Assembly (NCBI GenBank): GCA_001598975.1
Contig: BBXU01000448.1
Location: 1-22,033, forward strand
Reading direction: 5' to 3'
From: Parachlorella kessleri
Lineage: Eukaryota > Chlorophyta > Trebouxiophyceae > Chlorellales > Chlorellaceae
DNA: 22,033 bases
A model generated the notes under the pieces. That model saw only the letters and a list, made by a program, of their open reading frames with translations. It searched no databases and was not told the DNA's origin. Shown here piece by piece: positions 19,237 to 22,033 of the stretch; the first letter of the stretch is position 1, and each line of letters starts with the position of its first letter. The position numbers and the translations under genes are program-made.

Positions 19237-22033
19237 ATGATAGCAGTAGAAGCGCTCGGCAGCATGTCCCTCCCACGAACCCTCCTCCGTCGGCTGCCTC
19301 TCTCACCTCTTAGATCTCTTGCCTTGGGACGTCAGGCGTTCACGGGAGCCCCAATGCAGCGCGCCAGCAGGGCTGCAGTGCGGCTGCGCCACATTAGCTA
19401 CAGCCTGGCACCCACGCAAGAGGCAGTCTCCGCAACCCAGCAGCCTCCCCAGTCACTAACGCCAGGCTACCGGCTGCCCCCGGCGGAGATAGCTGAGATT
19501 GTAGATTCGCCACCAGAGCCGCTGCTGTCATTCTCCCCAGACCGCAAGCTGGTGCTGCAGCTGTCCAGGCCCCCGCCCCACCCGCCTATCGCAGAGCTGG
19601 CGAGGCCGGAGCTCAAGCTGGCAGGTGCTGGCTGCATTGCATTAATTGAGGGGCACAATACTAGCAGGAGTAGTAGGGGCGTATATGCAGGGTGCAGGTG
19701 GCGCCTGAAGCAAAGCAAAGCACTTGTCCAGCACGTCTATGGTGCCCAAGGAACAGAGCCAGTGCCCTGTGTAGGCCCATGTGGAGCAGCCAGCTGCGTC
19801 TTCCATCCTATCTACAAAATACCTTGCTTGCTGTGCAGGCTTGCGAATCGACCCTGAGCTGTTTGCACGGAGCCGCATGTCGTACTACATAGGCGCGGAG
19901 TACACCGAGTTTACTGACGACCTGGTGCTGCCCATCAGGAACGGGCAGAGTCACAAGCTGAAAGGTAAGCCTTGCAGCTCAGTTGGGTGGGATGGAGAGC
20001 GGCACGACCCTGGCTGAGCCAGGGGTTGTGGGATGCTTTACCTGTTGATGGGGCAAGGATGAGTGCAAGTGGGTATATGAAGGCAGCTCCTGGCCGCCAC
20101 GGCGTGTCTGGGAAGCTAAGTGAAGCCTCACTCCGCGCCCTGCAGGCCTCCCGCCCGGCATGTGGATCAACTACCTGACCTGGAGCCCCAACAGCACATA
20201 CTTGGCGTTCACGCTTCGCAGCGCTGGGGGCGAGGGGGACCCGCCGCGCGGGCCGCTGCAGTTGTGGGTGGCAGACATTGCCACAGGCCAGGCCCGCAAG
20301 CTCCTGGAGCAGCCACTGAATGTGGTGTTTGAGGAGTGAGTAGGAGCTCGGAGTGGGAGAGAGGGGAAGTTGCTGGCAGTGGGGTATCGGAACAGCAAGC
20401 TGGCAGGTAGCCACAGGCAGGCAGGCGGTGGTTGAGAATGCAGGCAACCTCCCTGGCTGGAACCGGATACCCAAGCTTTGGTGGGTTCTGTACACAGGTC
20501 CAGGAATTTGTATAGCATGCCTGGCAGGCAAGGCACGAAGCCCGGCTAGCTGCAAGACGTGCCTTTGTCACCTGCCTGCACCTCATGCCCAGGTGAAGCC
20601 CTCCCGGTGACGCTCTGTCTTGCCACTGCTGCGGCCCTTTGTGCAGCTACAACTGGGTGGACGACGAGACCATTGTTGCCTGCGTGCTGCCGCCCGGTGT
20701 GGGGGACCCCCCTCCCAGGCCTCGGGCACCCCTGGGCCCCAAAATCGAGGACAATAGCAGCGGCAAGAAGAGCCAGGCGCGGACCTACCCCGACCTCCTC
20801 AAGTCGCCCTACGATGAGAAGCTGTTTGAGTACTACACCACCTCGCAGCTGGTCACCGTGTCGGTGAGTGGCGGGTGCCAAGCCTTCCTCACTTGAGGGC
20901 TAGAGCTTTCCTGGGCTATGAGTTTTCCGTGGCGCACCCTGGGGCTGCTTGGTAGCCTGCGTGCCTGCTCTCAAATCCCCCAGACGATAGAGCCCAAATA
21001 TGTGCCATGTGCACAATGCTAGTATTTTTGCTGGGTGCACCGTGCTAACCCGGAGTGCTATCTACGCTTGGAAGACTGGCTGATGCTTGGAATTGAATGC
21101 CTTGTGTGAGGCCGCTGCAGGCCAAGACGGGCGATGTCAAGCATGTCGGCCAGGAGCGCATGTACACAGCTGTATCTCCCTCCCCCGATGGCCGCTACCT
21201 GCTGGTTGCGTACTTGGTGAGCCAAGAGCGCGGAGTCAGCGGCACAGTGGGACTGCGCCTGTGTTAGCAGCAGCAAAGTCACTGTCCAGGCTTCCGTGCA
21301 TTGCCTGTGGATTGCATGTCAGCCCCTTGACATGTATGTACACCAGCGACAGATCGCAACATGGCTGGCATAGTTTCCTGCAGGCACACACCCTCCTCAT
21401 ACGTCTGCCTTGGTGCTGTTATCATGGAGGATTGTCGTGTGACTGCCTGCAGGAGAAGCCCTTCTCGTATGCTGTGCCCTGCGGCCGGTTCCCCAAGCGG
21501 GTCGAGCTCTGGGACAGGTGGGCAGGCGGCCTCCTTAACTCTTGCAGACGCACCCCCAGAAGTGTACTCTACGACGGCCCAGGCCGCAGCCAGTTGTCTT
21601 CTTTACCAGTAGCAAAGAAGGCTGTTGGGCGGTGTTGGTGAGGCCTTGCAGGTGCCCGACTCGGATGCTGGAGCTGCCTCTGGTTAGTCTGTGCCACTGC
21701 AGAGCTGTACCTGTGGTGATGGTGCTTTGTGCCTGGTGCGCTGCCTGCAGGGATGGCAAGCTCATCCGTGAGATGGCTGCGCTGCCGCTGGCTGAAGACA
21801 TACCCATTGCCTTCAACAGCTGCCGGAAGGGCCCCCGAGGGCTGGACTGGCGGGACGACAAGCCGGCTGAGATGTACTGGGCAGAGTGCCAGGTGGGCAA
21901 TTAGATTGCGGGTCGGGCCGGCACCGTGCCGTATGTTTGCTACTGCCATGCAGTCGCCCGCGGCCGCATGCAGTATCAAATGACCCCCCGGTGTGTATGC
22001 GTGCGGTGGCGGTGTGTGTGTGTGTGGTGGGGT
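19237..22033 (+). CDS. CGEP: Chloroplast glutamyl endopeptidase (CGEP), S9D prolyl-oligopeptidase family, 5' part
   Basis: Plastid serine protease that cleaves after glutamate, related to acylaminoacyl peptidases. Exons: 19237-19624, 19839-19964, 20146-20335, 20647-20863, 21121-21216, 21453-21517, 21751-21892, then an intron running off the window; 408 residues in phase. The first 60 or so residues are rich in Arg, Ser, Leu and Ala, as in an organelle transit peptide. Family blocks follow: GYRLPPAEIAEIVDSPPEP, LARPELKLAGLRIDPE, RSRMSYYIG, WINYLTWSPNSTYLAFTLR, YNWVDDETIVACVLP, YDEKLFEYYTTSQLV, PCGRFPKRVELWDRDGKL, LPLAEDIPIAFNS and KPAEMYWAE. These cover most of the N-terminal beta-propeller; the C-terminal alpha/beta-hydrolase domain with the catalytic triad lies beyond the window. 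The ATG at 19237 is the first after an in-frame TAA (19180-19182). A second in-frame ATG is codon 10. Confidence 0.93.
22012..22026. repeat. Short (GT)n microsatellite
   Basis: About seven GT units near the right edge, inside the CGEP intron that starts at 21893. Confidence 0.9.

Overview
The window is nuclear DNA from a plant-lineage eukaryote, most likely a chlorophyte green alga. Four protein genes are cut into many short exons by small introns: 49 complete introns, about 125-375 nt, nearly all GT...(C)AG. The coding DNA is GC-rich. One gene is a plastid-type S9 glutamyl endopeptidase, and the SMC2 hinge is closer to land-plant than to animal sequences as I remember them. I cannot name the species. 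I see no bacterial operon, mobile element, CRISPR array or rRNA/tRNA gene.

Layout. (1) 1-2323, plus strand: the 3' part of SAM50, the mitochondrial outer-membrane beta-barrel insertase; the gene enters from the left edge. (2) 2324-3773: convergent intergenic DNA holding the two 3' UTRs. (3) 3774-9286, minus: a complete long-chain acyl-CoA synthetase (LACS), 15 exons, 656 residues. (4) 9287-10142: spacer with the SMC2 3' UTR and LACS leader. (5) 10143-18842, minus: a complete condensin SMC2 gene, 26 exons, 1196 residues. (6) 18843-19236: a 394-bp divergent promoter interval with an E2F-like site near SMC2 and four tiny upstream ORFs in front of the next gene. (7) 19237-22033, plus: the first 408 codons (7 exons) of a chloroplast glutamyl endopeptidase (CGEP, family S9D), leaving the window at the right edge inside an intron.

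I built the exon models by hand, by requiring splice sites, continuous reading phase and agreement with family sequence recalled from memory. All four models keep frame throughout. The genes do not form a pathway: they are unrelated housekeeping functions (mitochondrial biogenesis, fatty-acid activation, chromosome condensation, plastid proteolysis) that happen to be neighbours.

The points most worth checking are LACS intron 6, which lacks a usable AG acceptor exactly at the conserved ATP-binding loop; one GC-AG intron in SMC2; and the uORF cluster and E2F-like site in the divergent promoter. I found no convincing new biological system.
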